Source of the DNA: Polymyxa betae
Taxonomy: Eukaryota > Endomyxa > Phytomyxea > Plasmodiophorida > Plasmodiophoridae
Direction of reading: 5' to 3'
Assembly: GCA_003693705.1 (NCBI GenBank)
Contig: RBZT01000563.1
Span: forward strand, 1-64,000
DNA: 64,000 nt
Part shown: piece by piece, positions 36,896-50,267 of the stretch
Numbering within the stretch: position 1 is the stretch's first letter
Layout: each line of letters starts with the position of its first letter
Position numbers and translations under genes: made by a program
The notes under the pieces: generated by a model
The model's input: the letters and a program-made list of their open reading frames with translations, nothing else
What the model was told of the DNA's origin: nothing
Database searches by the model: none

Positions 36896-37639
36896 TGCAT
36901 AGAGATGTAATGATGTAATCTAATAGCCATGATCATCTATAATAATGATGATGGTGGGTACAGAAACAAAGGGAGGAGGCCCCGCGCATCAACCTATCAC
37001 ATGATATATCGATATAGATGCAGGGGTGTCGGGGTCGCCCCATTATCATCCATCAAGACACACATGATGTTCTATTCTCTCTATAATCATAAATCTATGA
37101 TAAATATCTTAACTGTGTCTCAGTTAGATGACTTTTTACTGAGACGAGAGAAAGGACGACCTGGGCGCCATCGGAGAGCATCAGGTTTTCCATCATCAAA
37201 TTCGATAGGAAAGAAGCCTCATCTTGGGCTGTAATTCCAGCATGCCACAATGCATTGTTTTGAATCTTGAAGATCAATGGGATGAGGTAGCTGCTGCTGT
37301 CCGAATCGCGCCAGCAGCGAATGTACGACAGGCTCTGGTAAAAAATATCTTTAAATCTGCATTTCCGCGGGCAACAACGAAACCCATCGTCGTGGTTCGG
37401 ATCTAATCCAAGCCGGAGTCGCCATGCATGCTGTCGGTGCTGAAAGCAGTCTTTGTTTACATATTGAATGATGATATGAATGAGGGTTTATGATATGGTT
37501 GATATGAACCAGGTCTATAAAGTGGCAACCCAGCCATGACCCCATAAGCCCCATTTCTTATTTAAATGGGAGATCGTCTGCCCTCCCATAACTCCATTAT
37601 CACTACTATAGAGGAAGATCCTCTCTCTCATATCATATC
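36896..37639. other. Unresolved interval with small frames on both strands
   Basis: Small frames are present on both strands. Plus: MINILTVSQLDDFLLRREKG from 37097, then DQWDEVAAAVRIAPAANVRQ to a stop at 37404-37406. Minus: 37095-37277. The plus-strand pair would make a small basic protein if joined, but no splice choice keeps the frame. I therefore do not call a gene. The interval also contains the promoter of the SENP-type gene. Confidence 0.3.
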
Positions 37640-38161
37640 TTAACTCATATTTGTATCCTCATTATGAATATTATAATCTCGTGATAAAACACCAAGATCA
37701 AGTACATCATCAATATCGAATGTTGAACTATATTGATGCCAATCAATAGCCTTCTGTATATGACCTTCAGGTTTTGTATGATATCCATGTATAGGTATCT
37801 GTAATCCAGGTCCAGGTCTTAAATCCAGCATCTCTTGTATTGGCACCAATCCAACTGCTTTCTCCATTAATCGTCTATGTATGAATGCTCGAAACTCATT
37901 AACAACAATATCTGCATATTTGATATCATTTCCATTATTAACATCATCTTGTAAATCAGTATGATACATGATATTATCATCTCTATGATATTCATCAGCA
38001 CTCAACTGCCCTTCTCCCACCTCATCCAAATCATCCTCGTCATACTGGACCTCCGATTCAGGTTCCTCCTGCCTCAGATTCAATCCAGGTATGGTGAGTG
38101 TTATTGCAGCATGTGTCTCGTGCACATCTTTACGACCAGACCAGGACCAGCTGCTACCCAT
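37640..38161 (-). CDS. Unrecognised acidic protein of 173 residues
   Basis: One uninterrupted minus-strand frame starting MGSSWSWSGRKDVHET at 38161, where Gly2 makes N-myristoylation possible. The middle is strongly acidic (SEVQYDEDDLDEVGEGQ and on). The second half has a more structured look, with FRAFIHRRLMEKAVGLVPI and RPGPGLQIPIHGYH. There are no enzyme motifs or membrane segments. It shares a head-to-head promoter of only 35 nt with the coiled-coil gene starting at 38197, suggesting coordinated expression. No family assignment. Confidence 0.65.
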   Translation of the reverse strand: MGSSWSWSGRKDVHETHAAITLTIPGLNLRQEEPESEVQYDEDDLDEVGEGQLSADEYHRDDNIMYHTDLQDDVNNGNDIKYADIVVNEFRAFIHRRLMEKAVGLVPIQEMLDLRPGPGLQIPIHGYHTKPEGHIQKAIDWHQYSSTFDIDDVLDLGVLSRDYNIHNEDTNMS

Positions 38162-38196
38162 TCTAGCTGGGTACAGATCAGCGATCTCTCAGCCAC

Positions 38197-38871
38197 ATGC
38201 CCCGCATGCAGCCGGCGGCCTGTACGACCTGGACGGAGATGGTGTCTGTTCTAACGGAGCGTGACGTGGTCCATCTTCAGGATCTGGTTGGTATCGATCT
38301 GTTGGATTCATTGGAAACTGTACAGCGTGAGCTATCAGCTTTAACATCAATCTTATCTGATGCCAAATCCACCTCTTCCATCCGACAATCTTCAGAGCTC
38401 GATCTTGTCCTACGTCAGATCGGTATTGTCATGGAGCAGGGCGGAGGTATCATTGATGATCATGATCCCGTTATTAAACACATCCAAAGACGAATGCAAA
38501 CAAAACCGGAACCGAGACGGCGTCGGTCGCCAAAGCTTTCTGCGACGGCGGCTCTGGAAGGCGATCTGCAAGCTCTGATCGATATTCGACGAGCTCTGGT
38601 CGCTGATGAAGCACAATTACGGATGCAGATCGACCGTATTAATGGGGAGATCGAGGAATGTATCAGTTGTATGGGTGCCTCTCCACCCTTTACATTATCA
38701 GATGCAAAACAGACTCTGGAGCGAATTCGTCATCTATCAGCACAGCTGGAACGATTGTCACCAGTTGCAGCTAAAGTTGGTCGTTCGGTCGTTAAACTAC
38801 CTGAAATGATGAGACGACCTCCTGGGATACCGAGACCATCTGGTCGAAGACGTGCATCGGATATGGCGTGA
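38197..38871 (+). CDS. Unrecognised helical protein of 224 residues
   Basis: A single-exon frame, with the start at 38197. The protein is predicted helical: VQRELSALTSILSDAKS, LVLRQIGIVMEQGG, ALEGDLQALIDIRRALVADE and LERIRHLSAQLERLSPVAAK all have heptad-like spacing of hydrophobic residues. A basic linker KPEPRRRRSPK lies near residue 105. The end is basic and Pro/Arg-rich (RRPPGIPRPSGRRRASDM). This is compatible with a microtubule- or kinetochore-associated coiled coil, but there is no diagnostic motif, so no function is proposed. Confidence 0.6.
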   Translation: MPRMQPAACTTWTEMVSVLTERDVVHLQDLVGIDLLDSLETVQRELSALTSILSDAKSTSSIRQSSELDLVLRQIGIVMEQGGGIIDDHDPVIKHIQRRMQTKPEPRRRRSPKLSATAALEGDLQALIDIRRALVADEAQLRMQIDRINGEIEECISCMGASPPFTLSDAKQTLERIRHLSAQLERLSPVAAKVGRSVVKLPEMMRRPPGIPRPSGRRRASDMA

Positions 38872-38961
38872 CTCCCTCAACCCTATCAGAACATCCGGGT
38901 CAAGTTCCGATCTAGATATCAATAGTTCTAAACAGAGCATCATTCAAACCATCGCTGCAGC

Positions 38962-39589
38962 ATGCAGCAGCACGAATCGCCAATCTGGACCGACCGTGAC
39001 GACACCCCTCGGCCCGGCATTGAATCCGAACGGTACGTCCTGGATATCTTTCATTTATTGATAATGTTCATGAATGTTCAGATCTCAATGGCATCGATAT
39101 CTGATTTGGACAACGTTCGTGGAATGTTTCTGTGATGTTTGTTTAATGGCGTCCTGGATCCATTTAGTATCATATTCACATTCCGGTCATCCTCGTTTAT
39201 TCGGTGCCGATGCCTGGATTATCATTCCATTGATCTCCATTGTCACCGCTTTACTCGTCAATATATCTTCTTCACGTTCAGAGAGACCGGCCACGCTATT
39301 CGTTGCGATTCGTGTGCTGCTCTGGATCGGATTAACGCTGGTACTGATCTTGACATTCTGTCGTGTTATGGAACTTCACAAAGGCAATATTTGGAAGCAA
39401 GGCAATATAGCTGCTCAATGGATTATCATCATATCAACATGTTCGTTCTGGTTCGTTATGATTTGCAATCTAGTGTCGCTCTATTTCCGAGTTGGTGAAT
39501 TGAAAGAACTGGAACGAGGCGGACGTTCAGATGGCGGAGGCGGTCCTCGGAACCGTGTCATCAGTATCTCTATCGATTCGATACGTTAG
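38962..39589 (+). CDS. Four-pass membrane protein, unrecognised
   Basis: The first exon starts MQQHESPIWTDRDDTPRPG and is joined over an intron at 39033-39081 to the main exon. This choice of frame keeps one continuous protein of about 190 residues. Four hydrophobic segments are evident: LIWTTFVECFCDVCLMASWI, AWIIIPLISIVTALLVNI, TLFVAIRVLLWIGLTLVLIL and AAQWIIIISTCSFWFVMIC. Both ends are polar, and the C-terminal tail has Gly/Arg-rich sequence followed by NRVISISIDSIR. The layout is like MARVEL or DUF-type tetraspan proteins with both ends in the cytosol. No signature for a known family was recognised. Confidence 0.65.
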
Positions 39590-40001
39590 TAAACCCTGAA
39601 TACACAAGACGATTGTCATGCACTTGTTGCTGTTAGGAACCTCTACCTATTATTTAATAGTGATTTATTGCTCATATTCTGTAGAGTGGTATAATCACCA
39701 TATCCCTTCCTACCTAATCATTAGAGGATGTACCTTACATGATCATTGGTATTATATTGTGTGTACATCCCGGGACCCTTAAGTACCATATTTCTATGAT
39801 CGATGCTTTCCCTGAACTCATCTGCATGCCCCTCAGATATATTATATTAGTTCGGAGATCGATCGAATGGGATTGTTTGTCAAGTTAATCGGTCCATGTT
39901 GACTGCTAATATGCTGTAGATCTTACAGATATCAAGGTACCAGTGTGTGTCATTGTTAAAGGGCACAAGCCCACCACGACATCATTCCACCAGGTCAATT
40001 C
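39590..40001. other. Intergenic, no feature seen
   Basis: About 410 nt of ordinary AT-rich sequence between two plus-strand genes. No coding frame, repeat or RNA pattern was recognised. It should contain the 3' end of the tetraspan gene and the promoter of the gene at 40002. Confidence 0.5.
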
Positions 40002-40997
40002 ATGCAGGACGCCAACGCATCCGATACCGTTAATCATCGTGCGGCTCACACCGATATGAAACTGCCTCCGTTAGCATCGCCATTCGTGCCGGTTCAGGCG
40101 GCAGTTGCGAGTGCCCCGGTGAAGGAGCATTGGGTCGAAGCACTGCCACGACGTAGTTCGTTGAACTTACAGCAGATATCAGGATATCATCCATTAATGT
40201 CATCATCATCAACATCATCAAATGGCAATTCATCATATCCAACATCACGAATAATATCTAGACCAATCATATATCAAAATACGATGCCATCACCATCGCT
40301 CTCAATAAGATCATTAGAATCACCTCAGGGCCGTGATCGATCGGTGAGAACGCCTCCCAGAGCCATGTCTATATCTCCGTTGCAGATGCAGCATGATTTC
40401 TATGGAAAGTTGACAGATGCCATGTCGCCATCGGCTAAGGCACGACGTCTTGTGACAGCTCCATTCATTCCACAGCCGTTTCAAGTTGCTCAATCATCAG
40501 TACCATTACGTCGAGTGACATTAACCCAATCTGATCTGCCATCATATCGCAAGATACAACCAGAACGAAGTAATCCTCGTGCAAGGAAGCGTTCGGCCAA
40601 CATCTCCGAACTGCAATTCTCCCACTTCTACCATCCCACAGAGAAACCATTCAACAAAATTCGTGTCTGGAAGAACGACAGGAATCTGCTGTTCTACGAT
40701 TGCGATTGCGGACGACGAAAAGCAGTGCAAGATCTGAAGAAGATCCTGAACCATGTCAGTAAGAATTGCCGACTATGTGAGAACGGCGAGAAGAGCGGTA
40801 GCGGCAATGATAGTCCATTTGAAAGTCCATTTGATCCGAAAGAAGAGGTCGGGATGAAACCGTCTGCTGCTGATATCGCTGCTGCTGCTGCAATCTTGAC
40901 CATGTCCAATGCTAAGAATGAATTACAATCTACTCTGTCTAGAGATGTAGATAGGCAGGTGGTCAAGTCTCGTAATAATCATGATATAGATCCATAA
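40002..40997 (+). CDS. Unrecognised protein with a C-terminal Cys/His cluster
   Basis: A single 331-residue frame. The first 190 residues are low-complexity, with Ser-rich runs (SSSSTSSNGNSS) and Pro-containing phospho-type motifs (RTPPRAMSISP). A conserved-looking folded part begins at FSHFYHPTEKPFNKIRVWKN and continues as LLFYDCDCGRRKAVQDLKK, then HVSKNCRLCENG. The Cys-Cys...His...Cys-Cys spacing could bind zinc. An Ala-rich stretch (ADIAAAAAILTM) is near the end. The mixture suggests a nuclear regulatory protein, but this is inference from composition only. Confidence 0.55.
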   Translation: MQDANASDTVNHRAAHTDMKLPPLASPFVPVQAAVASAPVKEHWVEALPRRSSLNLQQISGYHPLMSSSSTSSNGNSSYPTSRIISRPIIYQNTMPSPSLSIRSLESPQGRDRSVRTPPRAMSISPLQMQHDFYGKLTDAMSPSAKARRLVTAPFIPQPFQVAQSSVPLRRVTLTQSDLPSYRKIQPERSNPRARKRSANISELQFSHFYHPTEKPFNKIRVWKNDRNLLFYDCDCGRRKAVQDLKKILNHVSKNCRLCENGEKSGSGNDSPFESPFDPKEEVGMKPSAADIAAAAAILTMSNAKNELQSTLSRDVDRQVVKSRNNHDIDP

Positions 40998-41301
40998 CAC
41001 CTTCACATCTCTCTTTGTGTCCCTCTCTGTCTCATCCATCATCCTGCTAGACCTATTGCTACCATCAAACATCTTTATCAGATCACAAATCAAGGTTTCA
41101 CCCAGCTAGACACGCTGAACACATCCAGCCGTATTCATACTGAATTGGAGATGTGACAATGCCTAGTGTTGCTCAGCTACAACATTCTTCCTTGGTAAAG
41201 TAATCTACATCATAGGCGAGCGTTAAGGAAAAACTTCAATTAATATTTAGTTAGATTATGTGTTTGTAAAAGAAGCAATTTAGCGAAAACGCGAATTGAC
41301 T
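40998..41301. other. Convergent 3' interval, no feature seen
   Basis: Just over 300 nt between a plus-strand and a minus-strand gene that end towards each other. It holds both 3' ends and no recognised frame. Confidence 0.5.
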
Positions 41302-43632
41302 TTAACGCTTTTGGTCCAGTGAATCTACCAAATTGATAATGGCATCACCGGCTTTTGTCATTGGATCTGTAAACCATCGATATTGCTCGACGATTCGCCG
41401 CAGTAATTGATTTGTGGCAATAGCTGTAGTAGAGGGTGCCTCATTGTCAAGACAACAAATGGGACATAATCTCGTATTAGGTATGCATTGATGACAGCAG
41501 GTATGACCACAAGGAGAAAACAGATATGGATCCTGAAATTCATTCAAACAGATAGGACATGCTAGACCTAAAATGATGTTTAGTGTCAGTTTGGGATAGC
41601 ATGTTATCTTCATCAACCTGATTCTAACCCAGCAGTCACTCGTTTACATTGATAAACACATTCTCGAATCTGGTTAAAGATCGTTATTATTGATTCTTTC
41701 TGTTCTTGGAAGCTTTGCATTAAAGTCTGCTCTCTTGATTTTTCATTTTCGAGTTCTTGTTCTAAAGCCGTTTGCGCTTGTCGACATTTATTTTCTGCTG
41801 TTATGACCTAAGTATGATTAAGTTACCAGAATCATTACTGCCCTAGTCGTATACTTGATTTCTCAGTTTTTCATTCTGCTTTCTTTGTTTCGCCAATTTC
41901 TTCTGAATGCTCGCAGCTGCTTCCTTGCTCCTATTAGTTATAAGTGCATTTGGAGACACTTTGTTGCAAACAAGCGTACTCTGCAAGTTTCCGCTTAACG
42001 GCTGCAATTTCGTCCATTAGTGACTTCTCAACAGAATCCTCGATAGCTGCGATTTTCTCGATCTGGTCTCTAGTTTGCCGGTCACTGTCTAGCTGTGCAG
42101 CCTCAGGCTCTTGTGAAAACGATGCCAATGACGACTCCAGCGACTGCACTTCGTTCTGCTTCGAGCGAATTTTCTCTCGAAGTATATCGACCTGGGTATC
42201 ATCATCAGTCGGACACTCTGCTGTTTTCGGAAATTCCAATAGAGAATTTGGGGATTCGCCAGTGGAACAGATTTGAGAATTGATTGCGAGATGAGGTGCT
42301 ACTATTGCAGACACAACTTGCTTGTCTGCGTCCTCAACAGCGGATGGAGTTTGCTTCATTTGAGTTAAATGAAGACTATTTCTGTAATCGCCTGCCACCA
42401 CCTTATTGGGCTCAGAGGTCGAAGGACGATGCAAATTCATTTTCTGAAGTTGCTGCGTGATAGAGATAAAGCTATCTTTTTTTCTATTGCTCGTTGCACC
42501 AGGGTCGATAGAAGGAAGCTCTGTTGTGGCATGATATCGAGCAACTTCAGTCATTGATACAGATCGTGACATTGTCGCTTTGTTGCTTTTATAATTAGCC
42601 GCCTATGTCGGTGTGCCATCCAATCAAGTTCCAAACATTGAGAAGAAACAGAAATGGTCAATAGTTAAACAGAACCAACCTTTTGCTGATGACTAAGGTC
42701 AGTTCGCAGCTGAAGTTGCAATATCTCATATTCCTCTTGCAGTTCGCTTACATTTTCTTCGTGATTTGCAGCCATGCGTTCATTGCTTGCTCTGATAGCC
42801 GCCACTTTTTCTTCCAAATTCTTGATATGCTCTTTGATTTTTTCTGTTTCTTCGATCCAGGATATGATTGATTTGAACTTATTGCTATAAGCTTCTATCA
42901 CTCTGAAAGCGTCAAAGCCTTAGCTAGAATGGATTGTTTCGAGAAACGACAATGTACTTGTCTAGGGCACCAGTTTGCTTAGAAATATCCTTGGAGGCTA
43001 CTTTCATCAAATCGGCAACTTGCTGTCGAGCTTTCGATTGGAATGTATCTTTAATGGATGCGGCTTGTTCAGCTAGAGTTCTTTGCAGTGCCTCCTCATG
43101 CTGATCAAACCCCTGGAGGTTTGATTAGGTGACTGTCTAGACCATTACGATTTATGAATACTATATGTTGATTACTGAGTGGTTTAGGCCTCTTCTCTAT
43201 AATCTAGACATGGACATGGTAACGTCAAATCATTTATCAATGCGATAAAGTGGACTCTTCACACATCTTACATTATCGAATGAGATAGCCTCAGGCCCTT
43301 CTAACGGTTCATGTCTACTCGATTCTCGATAGGTGATTGATCCGGAGCGACCAGCACAGAATCCTGCAATTCGTTCAGAATACTGATAAGGATCGGGGGC
43401 ATTGCGGGCCTGCAACTCTCATGGGAGAACTCATTCCGGATTTGAGTTTGTTCAGAGCCAAACGTGGGATAGTTGGAATTGGTTCAGGTCTTCCATTTGA
43501 TTCTGGCTTTGCCCGCCTACTAGTCGGGAGCTCTTCAGGTTTAACGCCGAAGTTTTCAAATAGTTTCAGTCGATCACGAAGCAGAAACTGGGTTATTGTC
43601 GCTCGACTTGAGCTTTCCTCATTAAAAACCAT
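41302..43632 (-). CDS. Coiled-coil protein with a C-terminal RING finger
   Basis: A chain of minus-strand exons reads as one gene from MVFNEESSSRATITQFLL at 43632. A Pro/Arg-rich N-terminus is followed by a junction over an intron near 43370-43436, then AISFDN. After an intron at about 43205-43265 comes IIEKRPKPLSNQHI, then, over a 49 nt intron, GFDQHEEALQRTLAEQAASI. A long coiled coil follows (WIEETEKIKEHIKNLEEKV and others), a Ser-rich linker (MSRSVSMTEVARYH, 42572) and more coiled coil. The end is a C3HC4-type RING: LACPICLNEF, PCGHTCCHQC, RLCPIC. The RING suggests E3 ubiquitin ligase activity. A RING after rather than before the coiled coil differs from TRIM proteins. It may be two genes split near 42600, but a clean in-frame intron there argues for one. 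Confidence 0.65.
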
Positions 43633-43740
43633 ACGAAGAATTCTCGCCTTATCTCAGTTCGTACAAAAAGAGATTCTCAGGTACCATGATGTCACAGAAT
43701 ACTTATATATCTTTAATACTGTAGTGATTTAGGATTAAAA

Positions 43741-45894
<2,154 letters not shown>

Positions 45895-47501
45895 CATGTC
45901 GTTATTTGCAAAGGATCCATTAATCGCGCTGCGAGTAGTTTTCGCGTTTGTGCTGTTCGTTGAAGTCATTGCAGCTGATTATGACCCACCTTTAAGTGGT
46001 GCTGCTTTCGCCCAGCGTGCTTTAACCTGGGACCTATCGCTCGACAAATCATTCTCTGCATGGTTTGGAACCCATAACAGGTTAGACAGCAACTCATCAT
46101 AGAACCGAGTTGCAAAATCATCTACGTTGACTCAGTTATAATTATCGATCGACAGCATCGAGCGTCTTCGAGGATCCACGTAACCAGAACAGGACAATTA
46201 CGGAGCAGCTAAATCTGGGTGCTCGATATATCGAGGTAGATCCGCACACAATTCAGTTAAGAGCAAGCGACCGAAGCAGCACCAAAACTTTAGTCTGTCA
46301 TACTGGTATCTCAAAAAATGAATAAGAATCAGTTTGCTTGCCTCTCAGATTCACAGATGCTAATGTGGCGGCCATCATTCGGAGACAGTGCCAGGACCAA
46401 TGGATACGATGCGAGATTCTGGGCATATTCAACTATGGCGATGATACCGGTTGCAATCCTGTGGCAACAGCGCTGCAGGATTCTGTTCTGGAAATCAACA
46501 CCTGGCTGCAAAGTAATCCAAACGAACTGATGGTGAAGGGTTTTCAGAGAATAATGTTGTTGGAATTAAATCTCGATCTCCAGCTGTTATATCTTGATGC
46601 AGAAATGACACCCACGATTGAAAACATCATTGTGTCGGTCCTGAGCCGAAAACAGATATTTGCCAGGTCCGATTTCAACGGGACCTGGCCAACGCCTCGT
46701 TCGCTGATCTCGAATGGGATCACCACGATCCTCATGGCCAACTCCGCCTCCGATATTGCCTTCAAAAAATTCCCTAATGTCTTTTCGGCGAATTCTCTAA
46801 ACAATGTATCGTGCCCTGTGAATGTATCATGGGCGCGGGTACGTTCGAAATAATGTTAGCAGTGAGGCCGTGCTAATGGTCAGTTCCAGGTGCAAGGAGA
46901 TGCTACCATAATCCGTGCAGGGACAAATGTGCACTACAATGGGTCGAAAGAAGTTGGGTTCGTGCGACAATCTGATATTCGACATTATCAGAACTGCGGT
47001 CTGGCGGTGCTCATCGACCAGTTTGACGAGTCGTATCTATCATCTGCATTGTGGTCGTGGCAGTCAGATCCGCCTATTTATACCAACGAACGCATTTGCG
47101 CTGTGCTGTTGTCGAGCGGAAGTTGGATGGCAGCGCCGTGCAACAATAGTTATTACACAGCCTGTCGTCATCCGACAACGAGCCAATGGATGATAAGCAA
47201 TGACAAGACAACAGCGACTGGATCCGAAAACTGCCCAGCTGGTAGCAAGCGTTCAACGCCTGTTCTCGCGTCGGAGAATATCGACCTCGTCCAAATCATG
47301 AAGAGCAACGGCATTGATTTCCTATGGATCAGCATCTGGTCAGAAAAAGAAGGATGCTGGGCGCGATCCGACGGCGCCGGCCCAGTCTGCGATCGGATCC
47401 GTAATGTGAAGCCCAACGATATATACACAAGCCAGGCAGGTATGCGATCCACTGGATACTTCATCTTTGTAGTCTTTCTTCTGTCAATCATGACAATATA
47501 A
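45895..47501 (+). CDS. Secreted PI-PLC-X-like protein with a cysteine-rich second half
   Basis: The N-terminus IALRVVFAFVLFVEVIA is a signal peptide. A PI-PLC X-domain-like core follows: FGTHNSY-type first histidine motif (split by an intron at about 46079-46135), QLNLGARYIEVDPH, LVCHTGIS with the second histidine, and INTWLQSNPNELMV. Further on come ARSDFNGTWPTPRSLI and LWSWQSDPP, a Trp motif seen in fungal and protist PLC-like secreted proteins. The rest is Cys-rich (MAAPCNNSYYTACRHP; GSENCPAGSKRSTPVLASEN) and ends in a hydrophobic tail, FIFVVFLLSIMTI, suitable for a GPI or membrane anchor. Introns occur also near 46316-46335 and 46846-46888. Catalysis on phosphoinositides is plausible but unproven. 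The exon join at 46316 is uncertain. Confidence 0.7.
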
Positions 47502-47669
47502 ATTACTGACTTTGTTACCCTATTGAGAAGCCGAGCTTATCCTACACTACCACAGTAGTTGACGGTGCTCATTTTGATTAAAGAAATGGGATGAGGCGGA
47601 TCCCCCTGTAGATCACACACAGGCTAGTTATAGATGATAGACAGACACCATTCATTAATAGATATGATT

Positions 47670-48600
47670 GGAGTCCATATCTATGCCATTCAGTGATCAC
47701 TTAGGACAGCTGCACCAGAACAGTGTAACGATGAGGGTGAAGGCGGGTCATTATCTGCCGAATCTGCTCAGCATGATGCAAATCAATTGGATTCAAAAGA
47801 TCATAATCTCAAAAGGAATCACCACCATTATCAAGGCCAAGACCGCCACCGATGTCGCATTCAAAAAGTTCCCAGACGTCTTCAATTAGAACGCTCTAGA
47901 GAGCTCATCATGCCCTTTGAACGCTGATTGGGGCAGATTATGTGACACGGCATCATCAACTTGAACGTCATGCTGATCCTCCAATACCAAAGGTACAGAG
48001 AGATGCAACCAACATTAGAATCGAGAGTACAAAATTACGACGGGTCCGAATAAGTCGTAATCATTGGGCAATCGGACGTCCAACGATTTCAGAACTGCGA
48101 TCTAAGCGTCCTCTTCAACCTGTTTGACAAACCTTGTATGTCAGCAACGTTGTGGTTGTAGCAATCGGATCCGTCTTTATATACCGCTGAATGTATCTGT
48201 GCTATGATGTCGTCAAGGTGTGGCTGGACGACTCCACCTTGCACGAATCTGTATTATACAGCTTGTCTCGTCTCGACTTGACCACGAATCAATTAACGCT
48301 GAGCACTGCTAAAGCGAAAGAGGCCGGGGCTGAAAGCTGCCCATCCGGCAGCAAACGCTCGACGCCGATTCTGGTATCAGAGAATGCCTCAATCAGGTCA
48401 TGACTACGCAGCTATCGATTTCTTATGGATCAGCGTTTGAACCGATCAGAAAGGATCTTGGGTGAATGAAAACAGTATTGGACCAGTCTGTGATCGAAAT
48501 CGAAATTCGAGATTCAGCGATATCCATACAGCGAATCATCTGTCTCAGGGCGGTCTTCAATCTATAGACGTTTTGTATTTTAAACGTCAACCTTGTCTGA
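47670..48600 (+). pseudogene. Decayed tandem copy of the PI-PLC-like gene
   Basis: Fragments match the second half of the gene immediately upstream, in the same order and orientation. ISKGITTIIKAKTATDVAFKKFP parallels ISNGITTILMANSASDIAFKKFP. A segment at 47996 parallels the GDATIIRAGTN region. ESCPSGSKRSTPILVSEN (about 48330-48385) parallels ENCPAGSKRSTPVLASEN. IDFLWISV and GPVCDRNRN follow. Several stops and frameshifts separate these pieces, and the signal peptide and catalytic N-terminal half are absent. This is a partial duplication that has lost function. Confidence 0.85.
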
Positions 48601-48696
48601 TTGCGTTGTGAATCAATTGCAAATATTTGATTAAAGGTCGCATCATCATGTATCTGGGCAAAGTGCGTCCAATCGGATTGGATGGAGATGCGGAAG

Positions 48697-50107
48697 ATGT
48701 CTCCGACTAATGATCATGATAGCCAGATCAACACCCGAGATGGTTCTGGTGGTACCGTCCCCCTGACGATGATCGCCGGATGGCTTGGTGCTGGTAAGAC
48801 CACCATCGTTAAGTAAGATTCTGTTTACATCTGGTTCATGGCACATCTAATTGGGATCGCCACCCTTGTTGTAGTAAGCTGATGACGAACATGATCGCTG
48901 CTGGATTGAAGATTGCTTTCATTCAGAATGAATTTTCACAGGGAGGGATGGATAAACCATCATTGACCGATAAAGAGACCGGACAGGTCTTCGATAATTT
49001 CTTAGAGCTTGCCGAAGGTCCTGCTTATATTTGGGCAAATTTGTCAAGGCGTTTTGTTTCTGATTATGATTGTAGGGTGTATTTGCTGTTCGGTGAAGAA
49101 CGACTTTGTCAATGCTTTGGATAAACTTTTGTCAATGCGTCGGTTCGATTACATAATTCTAGAATGCAGCGGGTTAGCAGATCCAGGTCTTTAGATTCGC
49201 CTGCAGTTGTATTCAACATCTTAAGTTTTGTATTGAAAAGGGGAAGTGGCATCGACACTTTGGGTTGATGAAGATCTGCAGCTCGGCGTTCATCTCGATT
49301 CTGTTATCACTGTTCTTGATGGTCATTATCTACCTAAACAGCTATCTTGTGCATCTGCAGAGGTAATCAAGTTTATATTCAGTATTTTACACATATGTTG
49401 ATTGACTGGAAATAGGAATCATCCTGTCTGCAAAGACAGATCGCAATGGCGGATCGATTAATAATCAGCAAGGTTGATTTGATCGATACGAATGTGTTCG
49501 ATTCCCTATGCGATCGTATTCGTCAAATCAATGCCATAGCAGACGTCGTTCCATCTATTCAGGGTGATATCGACTATCAACAGGTATCTACAGCGACATC
49601 GTTATTGCAGTTCTATGCCAATCTTGATTCAGATTGTGAATTTAAATGCTTATTCGACTAGGAATGAGTCGTCGTTTCTGTCGATGAAATCATCATCATG
49701 CAGCCATGATCATAGCATTGGTGCTGTAGTATTAGGTCCATATACAGATCTATCCATAGATCTACAATTACTGGATCGTTGGTTAGCTGATATATTATGG
49801 GATATTTTAGAATCAGAACCTGTAAGAGAGAATCCCATTGTCGAAATCGTTTCTGACCGACTATCAGAAATATCTATTCACCATATTCCGACTAAAAGGT
49901 GTCATTTATAATAGCGAGCTCAATCGGCGAGTACATATTCAAGCAGTACAACAGCTATTTGATCGCGAAATCGGCAATGAATGGAAATTGGGCGAGGACA
50001 AGGCCACCAAAGTCGTCATCATTGGACGACATCTTGATAAAACTATCTTGGAGGAAGGATTATTCAAATGTGCAATCAGGAATACAAAGCAACCAGTTTG
50101 TTTTTAA
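48697..50107 (+). CDS. ZNG1: Zinc-regulated GTPase metalloprotein activator (ZNG1/CobW family)
   Basis: GTP-dependent zinc chaperone of the COG0523/CobW family; in animals and yeast it transfers Zn to methionine aminopeptidase. The P-loop GWLGAGKTTIV is followed, after an intron, by LMTNMIAAGLKIAFIQNEF. The hallmark metal site CxCC is present as GCICCSVKNDF. IILECSGLADPG contains the conserved E.SG.A.P. ISKVDLIDTN stands at the NKxD site (SKVD here, as in the family). The C-terminal CobW domain has RLKGVIYN and a late ATKVVIIGRHLD. Five or six introns of about 45-65 nt were read. A His-rich metal patch (SSSCSHDHSI) lies in the linker. The length of about 350 residues is normal. Confidence 0.88.
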
Positions 50108-50267
50108 TTTCAGGATCCAGATTCCATTTTCCGCTATTTTGCATAAAACTGCGCAGTGTTGTGAAATATTCACTTCGCAATTTTTGGAAAGGTGTTGAGA
50201 TGTGCGGTCATATCCACCATCGCTGTATAATATAACACCATTCAATATACAGTCCATTACAAAGGAT

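Noticed and set aside
42665-43130. Separate small coiled-coil gene upstream of the RING gene
   Set aside because: In-frame introns join this block to the exons on both sides, so it is better treated as part of one gene.
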